A stretch of DNA of 59,238 nt from Candidatus Fimadaptatus faecigallinarum. GTDB taxonomy: Bacteria; Bacillota; Clostridia; Christensenellales; Aristaeellaceae. The position numbers and the translations under genes were made by a program. The notes under the pieces are model-generated. The model saw nothing but the letters and a program-made list of their open reading frames with translations. It was not told the origin of the DNA and ran no database searches. Positions 1-7,089 of the stretch are shown here, in pieces; the first letter of the stretch is position 1, and each line of letters starts with the position of its first letter. The stretch is taken from NCBI GenBank assembly GCA_018714445.1, contig DVNK01000043.1:1-59238 (forward strand). Reading direction: 5' to 3'.

Positions 1-451
1 CCCCTGCATAAAACTGGACTCCATTATGGCTTCCAACATGCTGTTCCACCTCCGCAGCGCGATTGCTGCATATCTGCAAATGCGCGTCCAGCCTACCGGG
101 CGTGCAATTATAAGTCATAGTGCATTTAAAACAAGTATAGCTCATCTAATAGTACCATCAGCCGGGCAAAAAATCAATCACCAGTTTGGCAAATTAGCCG
201 TTATGCGCCAGAATTATCCTAAAATTGGCGATATTGCGCCCGAGTGTCTGACAAAAGCGGTATAAGCAACCAGGTGACGCGCCGCTCTAAGTTTGATAGC
301 GCGTCAGCGCGGCCTGAATTCGGCGCACTGTCAAAATGCGCCGCGCTGTGCTATAATGACGTCGGCATATGCATGCGCGGGTCTTAACGCGGCAAAACGG
401 CGTTGAGCGCCGATACTGCCGCAGGCCGGGCCTGCCAGGGGAGGAAAGAAT
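1..451. other. Left-edge stretch without a confident gene
   Basis: The first roughly 260 bases are visibly richer in A and T than the rest of the window. They hold an open frame (26-265) with no clear ribosome site and no recognisable family, so I do not call it a gene. The stretch from 300 on becomes GC-rich and carries the likely promoter of the methyltransferase gene, with a TATAAT element at 352-357. I see no tRNA or terminator. Confidence 0.5.
328..357 (+). promoter_or_regulatory. Probable sigma-A promoter for mnmM
   Basis: A perfect TATAAT lies at 352-357, with a weak -35 (TGTCAA) about 17 bp upstream. Transcription would begin near 364 and leave a leader of under 100 nt before the start at 452. 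Confidence 0.5.
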
Positions 452-1033
452 ATGTTTGATTTGGGCGGAGCGTGGAGCTGGGCGCGCGAGTTGCAGGTGC
501 GCGCGTTGGGAGCGGGCGGATGTGCGGTTGACGCCACGCTGGGCGGGGGCGGCGACGCACAGGCGCTGTGCGAACTGGTTGGCGCGCAGGGCGTCGTGTA
601 CGGATTTGACATACAGCCCGGAGCCGTGGAGCGCACGCGAACGCGGCTGGAGGCGGCCGGGCTGAGCGCGCGGGCGCGGCTGTACTGCGCGTCGCACGCC
701 GATATGGAGCAGTATGTGACGGGGCCGGTGGATGTGGTCGTATTCAATCTGGGCTGGCTGCCGGGCGGCGATCATACAATAACGACTCACGTCGGCAGCA
801 CGCTGGACGCGTTGAACGCAGCGCTCAGGCTCATCAAGCCCGGCGGGCTTATTACGGTTTGCGCCTATCCGGGCCACGCCGAGGGCGCGTGCGAGCTGGA
901 AGCGGTGACGAACTGGGCTTCGGCGCTGGACGGCCGTACATATCAGGCGATGGTGCGCCGGTATTTGAATCAGCCGATGAACGCACCGGTATTGGTGGCG
1001 GTGACGCGCACAGGGCGTGGCGCAACAGACTGA
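452..1033 (+). CDS. mnmM: tRNA methyltransferase MnmM (YtqB-like, class I SAM)
   Basis: This 193-residue protein fits the small SAM-dependent family that methylates the wobble uridine side chain of tRNA (nm5 to mnm5) in Gram-positive bacteria. What I see is a SAM-binding loop VDATLGGGGDA (about residues 26-36), an acidic strand end GFDIQP near 51-56, and the family motif FNLGWLPGGDH at about 98-108. The length is normal. The ATG at 452 follows GGGGAGGA with good spacing. It appears monocistronic, with a 600-bp gap after it. The family assignment is firm; the exact substrate is by homology. Confidence 0.85.
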   Translation: MFDLGGAWSWARELQVRALGAGGCAVDATLGGGGDAQALCELVGAQGVVYGFDIQPGAVERTRTRLEAAGLSARARLYCASHADMEQYVTGPVDVVVFNLGWLPGGDHTITTHVGSTLDALNAALRLIKPGGLITVCAYPGHAEGACELEAVTNWASALDGRTYQAMVRRYLNQPMNAPVLVAVTRTGRGATD

Positions 1034-1641
1034 TGGCCGCATTGCAATGCTTTTGATTGTAGCGCGCGGCGCTGCCGGCTGGCAAAGTGCCATTATGTGA
1101 TATTCCAGCCGTAGCGACCGGCGGGGAAGCGCCGATGTGTGTGCCCCGGACCGCGTGAGGAGGAGTTGTTTAACCAAGGCGCGCAACCGTTTAAGTCACG
1201 ACGTTTCGTGCAGCATTACCGCGCGGCGCGCCAGCCGATTGGCAGGAGTTCCGCCAACAGTGCATAAATGCCGGCATGGCGTAGTTGTACATTGGATACC
1301 GGCTGGCGTTATTGTCAGGCATTGTCGGCTAACAGAGCCGCATACCGCCACCTGGATGTCAGATAAGTGCGTGCGACGCTTCCGGGCAATGGAACGTTAT
1401 AAAGTATATTGATATAAAGCGTTACGCATGCGGCGCTGCCGAAGGGCTAAGAGGCGCAGTGCAATTGTAAATAGTCGCGCGACTTGCGCCGGGCCTTGCG
1501 CCGGGGGGCATGCTCAGGTTAAAGCAATAGGGCGCGCGCATAACCGATATAGCGGTCGTGTGCGCGCCCGCATGCGCGTTGGGTTAATCGTGGCAGCAGC
1601 GCCGCGCTGTCATCGGTCGGGCACAGACTTGCGCGATGCAA
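1034..1641. other. Intergenic stretch without a recognisable gene
   Basis: This lies between two converging genes. Open frames on both strands lack ribosome sites next to a start codon and have arginine-rich, GC-driven compositions. A GAGGAGGAG run near 1157 is not followed by a usable start. The only structured element seen is the hairpin at 1530-1569. Confidence 0.5.
1530..1569 (-). terminator. Possible terminator downstream of the acetyltransferase gene
   Basis: An inverted repeat pairs GGGCGCGC (1530-1537) with GCGCGCCC (1562-1569). Read on the minus strand it is followed by TATTGCTTT, which is only weakly U-rich. It lies about 70 bp past the stop codon at 1642, so a terminator role is plausible but not strong. 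Confidence 0.35.
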
Positions 1642-2445
1642 TCAACTGCCGGCCGTGCTGCCGTCAAAGCGCACGTCCAGCAGCAGCGTTGTGCAGGGGC
1701 GTCCGGCGCTCTCTATCGTGCGGCGGCTCAGCGTGTTGTGATACCAGCAGCCTGAAACCGGCGTAAAGCCGTATTCCCGGCAGATATCGCCCAGGTGCAG
1801 CTGTATGCTGCGCCCCACGCCGCGCCGGCGGTGCTCGGGCAGCGTGACCATGCCGCATGCCCACAGCGGGCGCGTGCGCAGAGGCACTATTATGCCGTAG
1901 CCCAATGTCCGGCCGGCCTGTTCGAGCGCGTATATCAGCTGCCGGCCCTCGCGCAGCGATGCGGGCGTGGCGTCGTCGCGAAAGAAGTCGCCGGTCAGCC
2001 GATTGGCGCGTTCCAACTCGTCGGGCGTTATGCGGCGCATACAGCTTCGGTCGAACCGTGCTGGACGCACGTCATGTGCCTGCGCGCCATCGAATAGACA
2101 CGCCTGAGGCGCTACGGACGTCATGCGCTCCAGGCAGAGCGTCAGAAACGCCTCGTCGCAGGTCGGCACGAATGCGCGGCGCACGCCCAGCTCGGCTATC
2201 GCCTGATCCAGCAGTGCGCGGGCGTCGTTTCTGTGCGCTGTTTCCAGGTCAAACAGTGTTGCGCGCTCGCCGCCCTGCACGGCTATGCAACCCACGTCGT
2301 GCCCATCCGTGCAGATTCGGTATAGCTGTGCGCTCAGTATGTGAGCTTCCCAGAAGTCGTCGGTCACGCCGGTCAGACGCCGTGCGTACTGGCGGCATAT
2401 GGCTGCCATGTCCGCGGCGTCGTCAGGCCGGAATGAGTAGTTCAT
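1642..2445 (-). CDS. GNAT-family N-acetyltransferase
   Basis: This is a 267-residue protein whose C-terminal third has the GNAT acetyl-CoA signature. A strand containing WACGMVTLPEHR leads into RRRGVGRS (about 206-213), the pyrophosphate-binding loop, and YHNTLSRRTIESAG near 235-248 is a typical GNAT tail. The N-terminal half is a divergent, probably GNAT-like domain, so this may be a double-domain member. The substrate is unknown. I chose the ATG at 2445 because it follows GAGGAGGAATACAA; a start six codons upstream has no such site. It lies 24 bp downstream of rsgA and is probably cotranscribed with it. Confidence 0.8.
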   Translation of the reverse strand: MNYSFRPDDAADMAAICRQYARRLTGVTDDFWEAHILSAQLYRICTDGHDVGCIAVQGGERATLFDLETAHRNDARALLDQAIAELGVRRAFVPTCDEAFLTLCLERMTSVAPQACLFDGAQAHDVRPARFDRSCMRRITPDELERANRLTGDFFRDDATPASLREGRQLIYALEQAGRTLGYGIIVPLRTRPLWACGMVTLPEHRRRGVGRSIQLHLGDICREYGFTPVSGCWYHNTLSRRTIESAGRPCTTLLLDVRFDGSTAGS

Positions 2446-2469
2446 TTGTATTCCTCCTCGCAAGGCAGC

Positions 2470-3510
2470 CTATCGGCGCGGCTTGCGCTTGAGACTGCGG
2501 TTCTTTAAGGCTATTTCCCGATTTCGGGCCTGCTTTTCACGCAGTGCGGATGCGTAGTTCGAGGCAAAGTGCGCCTCGCGCTTAAGCGCCAGATAATTGC
2601 GCCAGTGTACCGGCGACAGTTCGCCGCTCTCGATTGCCGCGCGCACTGCGCAGCCGGGTTCGGTCATGTGCTGGCAGTCGCTAAAGCGGCAGCCGCGCGC
2701 AAGAATCTCCTCCACGTCGCCAAACGTTGCACTTAGTCCCTCGTCCAGCTCCCACATGCCCAACTGGCGCATGCCGGGCGTGTCGATTATCAGCGCGCCG
2801 CAGTCCAGCCGCATCAGCTGGCGATGGGTTGTGGTGTGGCGGCCCTTGGAGCTGTCCACGGCGCGGGTCTCGTTCACGCGCATCAGCTCGCGGCCTGCCA
2901 GTGCGTTTACCAGGCTGGATTTGCCCACGCCGCTTGAACCCAGCAGCGCCAGCGTCACGCCGGGCTTGAGATACTGATCGAGCGCATCCATGCCCTGACC
3001 GGTCAACGAGCTGAGCGCATGCACGGGTGTGCCGGGCACTATATTTTCCGCTTTGGCCAGCTGCGCGGAGCAGTCGGGCAGCAGGTCGGCCTTGGTCAGC
3101 AGTATCACTGGCGTTGCGCCCGAGTCGTAGGCGATCGACAGGTAGCGCTCCAGACGATTGGGATTGAAGTCGCGGTTGAGCGACGTTACTATGAACACGT
3201 AGTCGAAATTGGCGGCCACGGCCTGCTGGCGCGGCGGGGAGCCGGGTTCACGCCGGCTGAACAGCGAATGACGCGGCAGCGTCTCCAATATGCGACTGTC
3301 GCCGGTGGGATTGGGATCTATGCGCACGAAGTCGCCGGTGGTGGGCCAGTCCTCCAGCCCCTGGCGGTAGGCGGCGCTTAGAAAGCCATGCGTCGCACCG
3401 GTGGGCGTTATCAGGTCGTACCGGTTTTTGAAAACGGCGGTTATGCGCGCTATGTCAGGCGTGCCAGAATCGCGGTAGCCGTAATCGCGCAGATCTATGT
3501 TCTCCTGCAT
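2470..3510 (-). CDS. rsgA: Ribosome small-subunit-dependent GTPase RsgA
   Basis: RsgA is a circularly permuted GTPase that helps late 30S subunit maturation. The 346-residue protein shows an N-terminal OB-fold region, then the permuted order of G motifs: TKAD (139-142), the P-loop GSSGVGKSS (191-199), and DTPG (243-246). A C-terminal zinc site is built from C274, C279, H281 and C287. The C-terminal 40 residues are strongly basic, as expected for rRNA contact. The ATG at 3510 follows TTGGAGGTAAATA and overlaps the stop of a short upstream frame (TAATG), suggesting translational coupling. Confidence 0.95.
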   Translation of the reverse strand: MQENIDLRDYGYRDSGTPDIARITAVFKNRYDLITPTGATHGFLSAAYRQGLEDWPTTGDFVRIDPNPTGDSRILETLPRHSLFSRREPGSPPRQQAVAANFDYVFIVTSLNRDFNPNRLERYLSIAYDSGATPVILLTKADLLPDCSAQLAKAENIVPGTPVHALSSLTGQGMDALDQYLKPGVTLALLGSSGVGKSSLVNALAGRELMRVNETRAVDSSKGRHTTTHRQLMRLDCGALIIDTPGMRQLGMWELDEGLSATFGDVEEILARGCRFSDCQHMTEPGCAVRAAIESGELSPVHWRNYLALKREAHFASNYASALREKQARNREIALKNRSLKRKPRR

Positions 3511-3569
3511 TATTTACCTCCAATATCGAGTAGATGTAGTGCATAAGTGTCGGCGTTTTCATATCGCAT
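3510..3569 (-). CDS. Possible 19-codon upstream ORF coupled to rsgA
   Basis: A short frame begins with ATG at 3569 and ends in a TAA that shares its last A with the rsgA start (TAATG). An AAGGAG lies just upstream but only 3 nt away, which is too close; the next ATG, 7 nt further on in another frame, has better spacing. The overlap geometry suggests coupling, but translation of this peptide is unproven and no function is proposed. Confidence 0.25.
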   Translation of the reverse strand: MRYENADTYALHLLDIGGK

Positions 3570-3596
3570 CAGCTCCTTTTCAGTTATTATCGGCGC

Positions 3597-3647
3597 ATAA
3601 AAACACGCCGCCGCGAGCAGCCCATCTATGAGCTGCTCGCGGCGGCG
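3597..3647 (-). terminator. Strong hairpin with U-tract upstream of rsgA
   Basis: Two 15-base arms (3606-3620 and 3633-3647) pair perfectly around a 12-base loop. Read on the minus strand the stem is followed by TGTTTTTATG. It sits between the candidate small RNA and rsgA, so it is either a second terminator or an attenuator in the rsgA leader. Confidence 0.55.
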
Positions 3648-3663
3648 TTGCGCAAAAAGCGGC

Positions 3664-3692
3664 AAAAAACGGGCGCACCGTTCGATGCGCCC
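3664..3692 (-). terminator. Intrinsic terminator of the candidate small RNA
   Basis: Read on the minus strand, GGGCGCA (3686-3692) pairs with TGCGCCC (3671-3677) around an 8-base loop and is followed by G and six T residues (3664-3669). Confidence 0.7.
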
Positions 3693-3859
3693 GCTTGATA
3701 CACTGTTTCCGCGGCGATTCATGAAAGGTTACTTGAATTTGCGCAGACCCCGACCTTTAAGGCACGGCGGTGCGCGGTATGCGGTTTTACTGGTCAGCCA
3801 CCTCATAAATAGCTTTCACACTAAACCGCTCCTTTCATTCGCCTGTGGCGATTGATTAC
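3664..3859 (-). ncRNA. Candidate structured small RNA, about 195 nt, with own promoter and terminator
   Basis: A near-consensus promoter would start transcription near 3859 on the minus strand, and an intrinsic terminator ends it near 3664. Between them the ends pair: GGCGA plus ATGAAAGG (3831-3843) with CCTTTCAT plus TCGCC (3713-3728), with a three-base bulge. Inside this stem are two more helices, one closed by GCGGTTT/AAACCGC (3781-3787 with 3823-3829) and one closed by GCGCA/TGCGC (3741-3775), giving a three-way junction. I do not recognise an Rfam family. A 26-codon basic frame (3729-3806) lies inside, so a small mRNA cannot be excluded. Confidence 0.45.
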
Positions 3860-3865
3860 GGCGTT

Positions 3866-3894
3866 ATTGTACCACGCCTGTGCGGCGCTGTCAA
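3866..3894 (-). promoter_or_regulatory. Strong sigma-A promoter for the candidate small RNA
   Basis: On the minus strand a perfect TTGACA (3889-3894) is separated by exactly 17 bp from TACAAT (3866-3871). This is among the best promoters in the window, yet no conventional gene follows it before the terminator at 3664. Confidence 0.75.
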
Positions 3895-4013
3895 GCGATT
3901 TCCAGCGCGACGTCAAGGCCGGTATGCGCTTAACTTCGGGCGCTTAGCGGCTTAAAGCCGGATGTCGCATTTGGCAGCAGTCGCGGCGCTTGAATGGCGC
4001 GCGTTCAAGTGGT

Positions 4014-4019
4014 ATAATT
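4014..4019 (+). promoter_or_regulatory. Probable -10 element for the gene at 4048
   Basis: A TATAAT element lies about 30 bp upstream of the start at 4048; the -35 region is not clear. Confidence 0.45.
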
Positions 4020-4047
4020 AGCGAAAACACATGGCGCGGAGGCAGGT

Positions 4048-4293
4048 ATGGATACATTCAAGGTACTCTCGGCGTTCTACATAAAGGAAAAGGACGCGCT
4101 GTTGGTCTCGGTGGAGGGCCGGGATGCGCGGTTTAAGCGCGGCGCGCGCATACGGGACGCGTTTGGACGGCGTTACGAGATAGGAGCGCTGGTCAGCATC
4201 GGCGGCATATCCGACGAGGCGGCGCAGCGGTTCACCAGCTTTCTGGTGCCGGGCTGTGCGGATATAGGGAGGCTGATACAGTTTGACGACTGA
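4048..4293 (+). CDS. Uncharacterised 81-residue protein
   Basis: I do not recognise a family. The protein is small, with alternating hydrophobic and charged residues suggesting a compact beta-rich fold; it has no membrane segment, signal peptide or cysteine pair apart from a single Cys near the C terminus. The ATG at 4048 follows GCGGAGGCAGGT, a good ribosome site, and a TATAAT lies just upstream, so expression as a single gene is likely. The downstream neighbour runs in the opposite direction. Confidence 0.6.
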   Translation: MDTFKVLSAFYIKEKDALLVSVEGRDARFKRGARIRDAFGRRYEIGALVSIGGISDEAAQRFTSFLVPGCADIGRLIQFDD

Positions 4294-4517
4294 TGCTTAG
4301 GCGTGGGGCGCGTGCGCTCAGGCGTTGCGCGCCTGCCGCTGTTTGCACAGCATCGGCTCCCAGAATCGCGCGGCGCTCATGAGATTCTCCGGACATGTGT
4401 GCCGGCCGAGCTTCAAGCCGCGTTTGTAATAGTGGGCACATGTCTGTGATTTGCACGCGCGGATCGTTCGACTTGCGGACCGGCGCGCTGTGCGCATTTT
4501 TAGTTTGCTGCTTAAAT

Positions 4518-4557
4518 AAACAGAGGGCGCGTGCGACCAGGTGTCGCGCGCGCCCTG
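4518..4557 (-). terminator. Probable terminator downstream of the gene at 4564
   Basis: GGGCGCGTGCGAC pairs with GTCGCGCGCGCCC with one mismatch around a short loop. On the minus strand the stem is followed by CTCTGTTTATTT, moderately U-rich, directly past the stop codon at 4564. Confidence 0.55.
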
Positions 4558-4563
4558 CAATTG

Positions 4564-5346
4564 TCAATAGACTATATAACCCAGCAGTATGCCCACCATG
4601 ATGAGCGTCGCCACGATCAGCACGGAGATCGCAGTTATCGTCAGTATGCGGATCCGGCGTTCGCGCTTGCGGCGGTTAGCGCGCTCGTATTGCAGGCGCA
4701 GTTCCTCGCGTCGGGCCTCAAAGCGCTCGCGGCGCGCCAGCCGGTTTGAGAAGTCGCCGCGTGGCCCATCCTCGCGCAGCGCCGCAAACACGCGCTCGCG
4801 TCCGCGCATGCATCGCGCGCAGGAGTGACTGCCGCCGGGATTGAGCCGGCCGCACACGCACAGCCAGTACCGTCCACGCGCCTCGGGATAGCAGACCGCG
4901 TCCTTGCCCGCGATGCCGCGCAGCCTGTCGAGCCTGGCCCCGGGCGGTTCGGGCGTGAACTCGTACTCGACCAGTTCGCTGTCCTCGGTGCTCCAGCTCT
5001 GGCTGAAGTCTGAGAACGCAACTTCAGTGGGTTCCAGCGCGATATCGTGGGCGGCGGGCACCTCGCCCGCCACCGTCAATTGGGCGTGAGCATGGGATAT
5101 AAGCCGCATGCCTTCAAACACCAGGTCCATCTGGGCCAGTTCAGCGCCGGTCTCACTGAGCCAGTGCGCATGGCCTTCGATGCGGCGTATCGGACGGCTG
5201 GAGACGTTTATAATATCGATATAAGCCCGACAGCGCCCCCTGTCATCGGAGAGCACTTCGGTGTGCGTTATCTCAATGGGGCATGACAGGTCGATCTTCA
5301 CCGACACCACCGGCCTTTCAAAAATGTCGAATGGTTTTGCTTCCAT
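4564..5346 (-). CDS. Uncharacterised membrane protein with a zinc ribbon
   Basis: From the ATG at 5346 this is a 260-residue protein. The N-terminal half looks like a beta-sandwich with no cysteine-rich motif. A zinc ribbon follows (WLCVCGRLNP with SCARCMR about 15 residues later), then a long charged arginine/glutamate helix, probably coiled, and one C-terminal membrane segment ending in GILLGYIVY. A tail-anchored protein with its N terminus in the cytoplasm fits. The start is uncertain: the ATG overlaps a TATAAT element and lacks a ribosome site, while GTG at 5307 follows GAAAGG. No family name is offered. Confidence 0.65.
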   Translation of the reverse strand: MEAKPFDIFERPVVSVKIDLSCPIEITHTEVLSDDRGRCRAYIDIINVSSRPIRRIEGHAHWLSETGAELAQMDLVFEGMRLISHAHAQLTVAGEVPAAHDIALEPTEVAFSDFSQSWSTEDSELVEYEFTPEPPGARLDRLRGIAGKDAVCYPEARGRYWLCVCGRLNPGGSHSCARCMRGRERVFAALREDGPRGDFSNRLARRERFEARREELRLQYERANRRKRERRIRILTITAISVLIVATLIMVGILLGYIVY

Positions 5347-5459
5347 TATACAGCAAATTCCGCGCGCGTGCAGCATGATTTGTGGCGTATTTTGGTTATG
5401 TATATTTGCCAAAGCCGCGGCGTTGCGTAATAAAGTACATGATTTAGCAAAAATACGCA

Positions 5460-5488
5460 TTGCCTGAGCCTGCCAAACGTGGTATCAT
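5460..5488 (+). promoter_or_regulatory. Promoter of the cobalamin riboswitch transcript
   Basis: TTGCCT (5460-5465) and TATCAT (5483-5488) are 17 bp apart, placing the start about 15 nt before the riboswitch. Confidence 0.6.
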
Positions 5489-5508
5489 AATGTTGCAATC
5501 GCATATGC

Positions 5509-5666
5509 GCCATACGGGTGCCCCGCGCGTCGGGGTGAAAAGGGAAAGCGGTTAAAATCCGCTGCAGCCCCCGCTACTGTGAGGCGGACGAGGGCGGCGA
5601 CCACCGGCTGAAGCTGGGAAGGGCCGTCCAAGGATGAGGCCGAGCCAGGAGACCTGCCCGCATGGC
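5509..5666 (+). ncRNA. Cobalamin riboswitch
   Basis: The element shows the cobalamin aptamer landmarks in order: a closing P1 helix (GCCATACGGG with CCCGCATGGC), the GGGAAAGCGG segment, the core AAATCCGCTGCAGCC with CCCGCTACTGTGA, and the B12 box AGCCAGGAGACCTGCC. A short stem with a T-run (5721-5742) follows and can act as the expression platform by terminating transcription when adenosylcobalamin or a related corrinoid binds. It precedes btuF, as expected for corrinoid uptake. Confidence 0.95.
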
Positions 5667-5720
5667 TTGACTCCGGTCCCCTTCGGCGGGAGGGGGAGCG
5701 CGGCGCAGTGCGCGCTTATT

Positions 5721-5742
5721 CCGCCGTTCAGGCGGCTTTTTT
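5721..5742 (+). terminator. Terminator acting as riboswitch expression platform
   Basis: CCGCC and GGCGG pair around a 5-base loop and are followed by C and six T residues. Confidence 0.7.
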
Positions 5743-5767
5743 AGTATGCGCACGGCCGGGGAGGTAT

Positions 5768-5839
5768 ATGCTTGCGGGCGGCTGCGGCCGCACATTCAGC
5801 GCCCATGCGGCGCGAAGGGGCATGACCCCCAGGATGTAA
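5768..5839 (+). CDS. Possible 23-codon leader ORF before btuF
   Basis: GGGGAGG precedes an ATG at 5768 by 3 nt, and the frame stops with TAA seven bases before the btuF start. The btuF start itself has only a weak site inside this frame (CCCAGGATG). This could therefore be a leader whose translation feeds ribosomes to btuF. The spacing to the ATG is short and no protein family is recognisable, so it remains a candidate. Confidence 0.35.
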   Translation: MLAGGCGRTFSAHAARRGMTPRM

Positions 5840-5845
5840 TGATCC

Positions 5846-6817
5846 ATGAACAGGTATCTTAAGACGGCGCTATTGATGGCGTTGGCGCTCATGCTGGCGC
5901 TGAGCCCCGTGCTTGCGGGCGCTGAGGCAGCGCAGCCGGTCGAGATAATCGACTCGCTGGGCCGTGCGGTGACTATAGAGTCGGTGCCCGAGCGCATAGT
6001 ATCGATGTCGCCGAGCAACACTGAGATACTCTACGCACTGGGCGCGGGCGACCGGGTCGTGGGCGTGGACACGTACAGCGACTATCCGGAGGAGGCCGCT
6101 GCGCTGGAGAGCAAGGTCGGCACGTACACCGAGCCCAATGTGGAGCTGATTGTGTCGCTCGAACCCGACATAGTGTTTGCTGATAACAATCTTCAGCAGG
6201 ACACGATAGACCAGCTTGAATCGCTGGGCGTGACCGTGGTTTCAGTGACCGGCACTACGTATGACGACGTGCCCGAGGCGATAGAACTGGTCGCGCAGTG
6301 CATTGGCGCCGATGCGACGCAGGTGCTTGCGGACATGGAGGCCACCCGTCAGCAGGCGCTGGCGCTGGTGAACGGCGATGAGAGCAAGACCGTGTACTAC
6401 GCGCTGAGCTTTGGCGAGTACGGCGACTGGACCAGCGGCGAAGGCACCTTTGCCGACGACATGATAAACATGCTGGGCGCGACCAACGTGGGCGCCGAAC
6501 TGGGCCAGGGTTGGCTGAGCATATCGCTGGAAAAGCTGCTTGAGGCCGACCCGGACGTGATACTGATACCCGGCGACGAGACCATGGTCGAGTCGTTCAA
6601 GTCGGACGCGAGCTATGCCGAGCTGAGCGCGGTAAAGAATGGCGCGGTGTACGCGGTCGATATGAACATGTCCCAGCGGCCGGGTCCGCGGCTGGCGCAG
6701 GCGCTGCTGGAGTTTGCGCAGATACTCTACCCCGATCAGGGCGCGGCTGACGGCGCCGATGCGGCGACTGACGCAACTGGCGCAGAGACTGCTGCGACCG
6801 AGGCACCGGCGGCGTGA
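5846..6817 (+). CDS. btuF: Corrinoid ABC transporter substrate-binding protein BtuF
   Basis: This 323-residue protein has a signal peptide (residues 1 to about 28, cleavage after a small-residue site near AGA-EAA) and the type III binding-protein fold used for B12 and iron chelates. Family marks are the opening IIDSLGRAVTIESVPERIVSMSPSNTEILYALG region and LEPDIVFADNN. The upstream cobalamin riboswitch points to corrinoid rather than siderophore. There is no lipobox cysteine, which is odd for a monoderm binding protein. The last 30 residues are Ala/Asp/Thr-rich low complexity. A terminator follows, separating it from the btuCD transcript. Confidence 0.85.
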   Translation: MNRYLKTALLMALALMLALSPVLAGAEAAQPVEIIDSLGRAVTIESVPERIVSMSPSNTEILYALGAGDRVVGVDTYSDYPEEAAALESKVGTYTEPNVELIVSLEPDIVFADNNLQQDTIDQLESLGVTVVSVTGTTYDDVPEAIELVAQCIGADATQVLADMEATRQQALALVNGDESKTVYYALSFGEYGDWTSGEGTFADDMINMLGATNVGAELGQGWLSISLEKLLEADPDVILIPGDETMVESFKSDASYAELSAVKNGAVYAVDMNMSQRPGPRLAQALLEFAQILYPDQGAADGADAATDATGAETAATEAPAA

Positions 6818-6849
6818 GCGGCTGGCAGGGCTGAGCAGGTTAATTCAAT

Positions 6850-6876
6850 GGGGAGGCCGCGTGGCCTCTCCGTTTT
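6850..6876 (+). terminator. Terminator after btuF
   Basis: GGGGAGGCC pairs with GGCCTCTCC, with one G-T pair, around GCGT and is followed by GTTTTC. Confidence 0.65.
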
Positions 6877-6977
6877 CATGTGGCGGGAGCGATATTTGAG
6901 TTGGGGCTTTCCGACTTGGGCATGGCCTGGAGGCGTGCGCATGGGGCTGTGCCGGCCGGTCCGAATTGGCGAATTTG

Positions 6978-7005
6978 ACGAATTTTTGAAAACTTGAAAA
7001 TTCGT
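6978..7005 (+). promoter_or_regulatory. Palindromic operator candidate upstream of the GRE-like gene
   Basis: Two perfect 9-base arms (ACGAATTTT and AAAATTCGT) flank a 10-base spacer. The palindrome abuts the -35 element of the next promoter, the place for a regulator site. No regulator gene is adjacent. Confidence 0.5.
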
Positions 7006-7034
7006 TTGTCCAGGGGCGGTTAATGTGATATCAT
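7006..7034 (+). promoter_or_regulatory. Promoter of the GRE-like/btuCD transcript
   Basis: TTGTCC (7006-7011) and TATCAT (7029-7034) are exactly 17 bp apart, downstream of the btuF terminator and 56 bp before the start codon at 7090. Confidence 0.6.
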
Positions 7035-7089
7035 AGTATTTGCGCATTGGCGCAAATGCAATTGTGCTTTTTGATTGTCGGAGGTATCG

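Noticed and set aside
26-265. 79-codon frame at the left edge
   Set aside because: No ribosome site, no family, different base composition.
3510-3722. 70-codon minus-strand frame spanning both hairpins before rsgA
   Set aside because: It runs through two terminator-like stems; only its last 19 codons have any translation signal.
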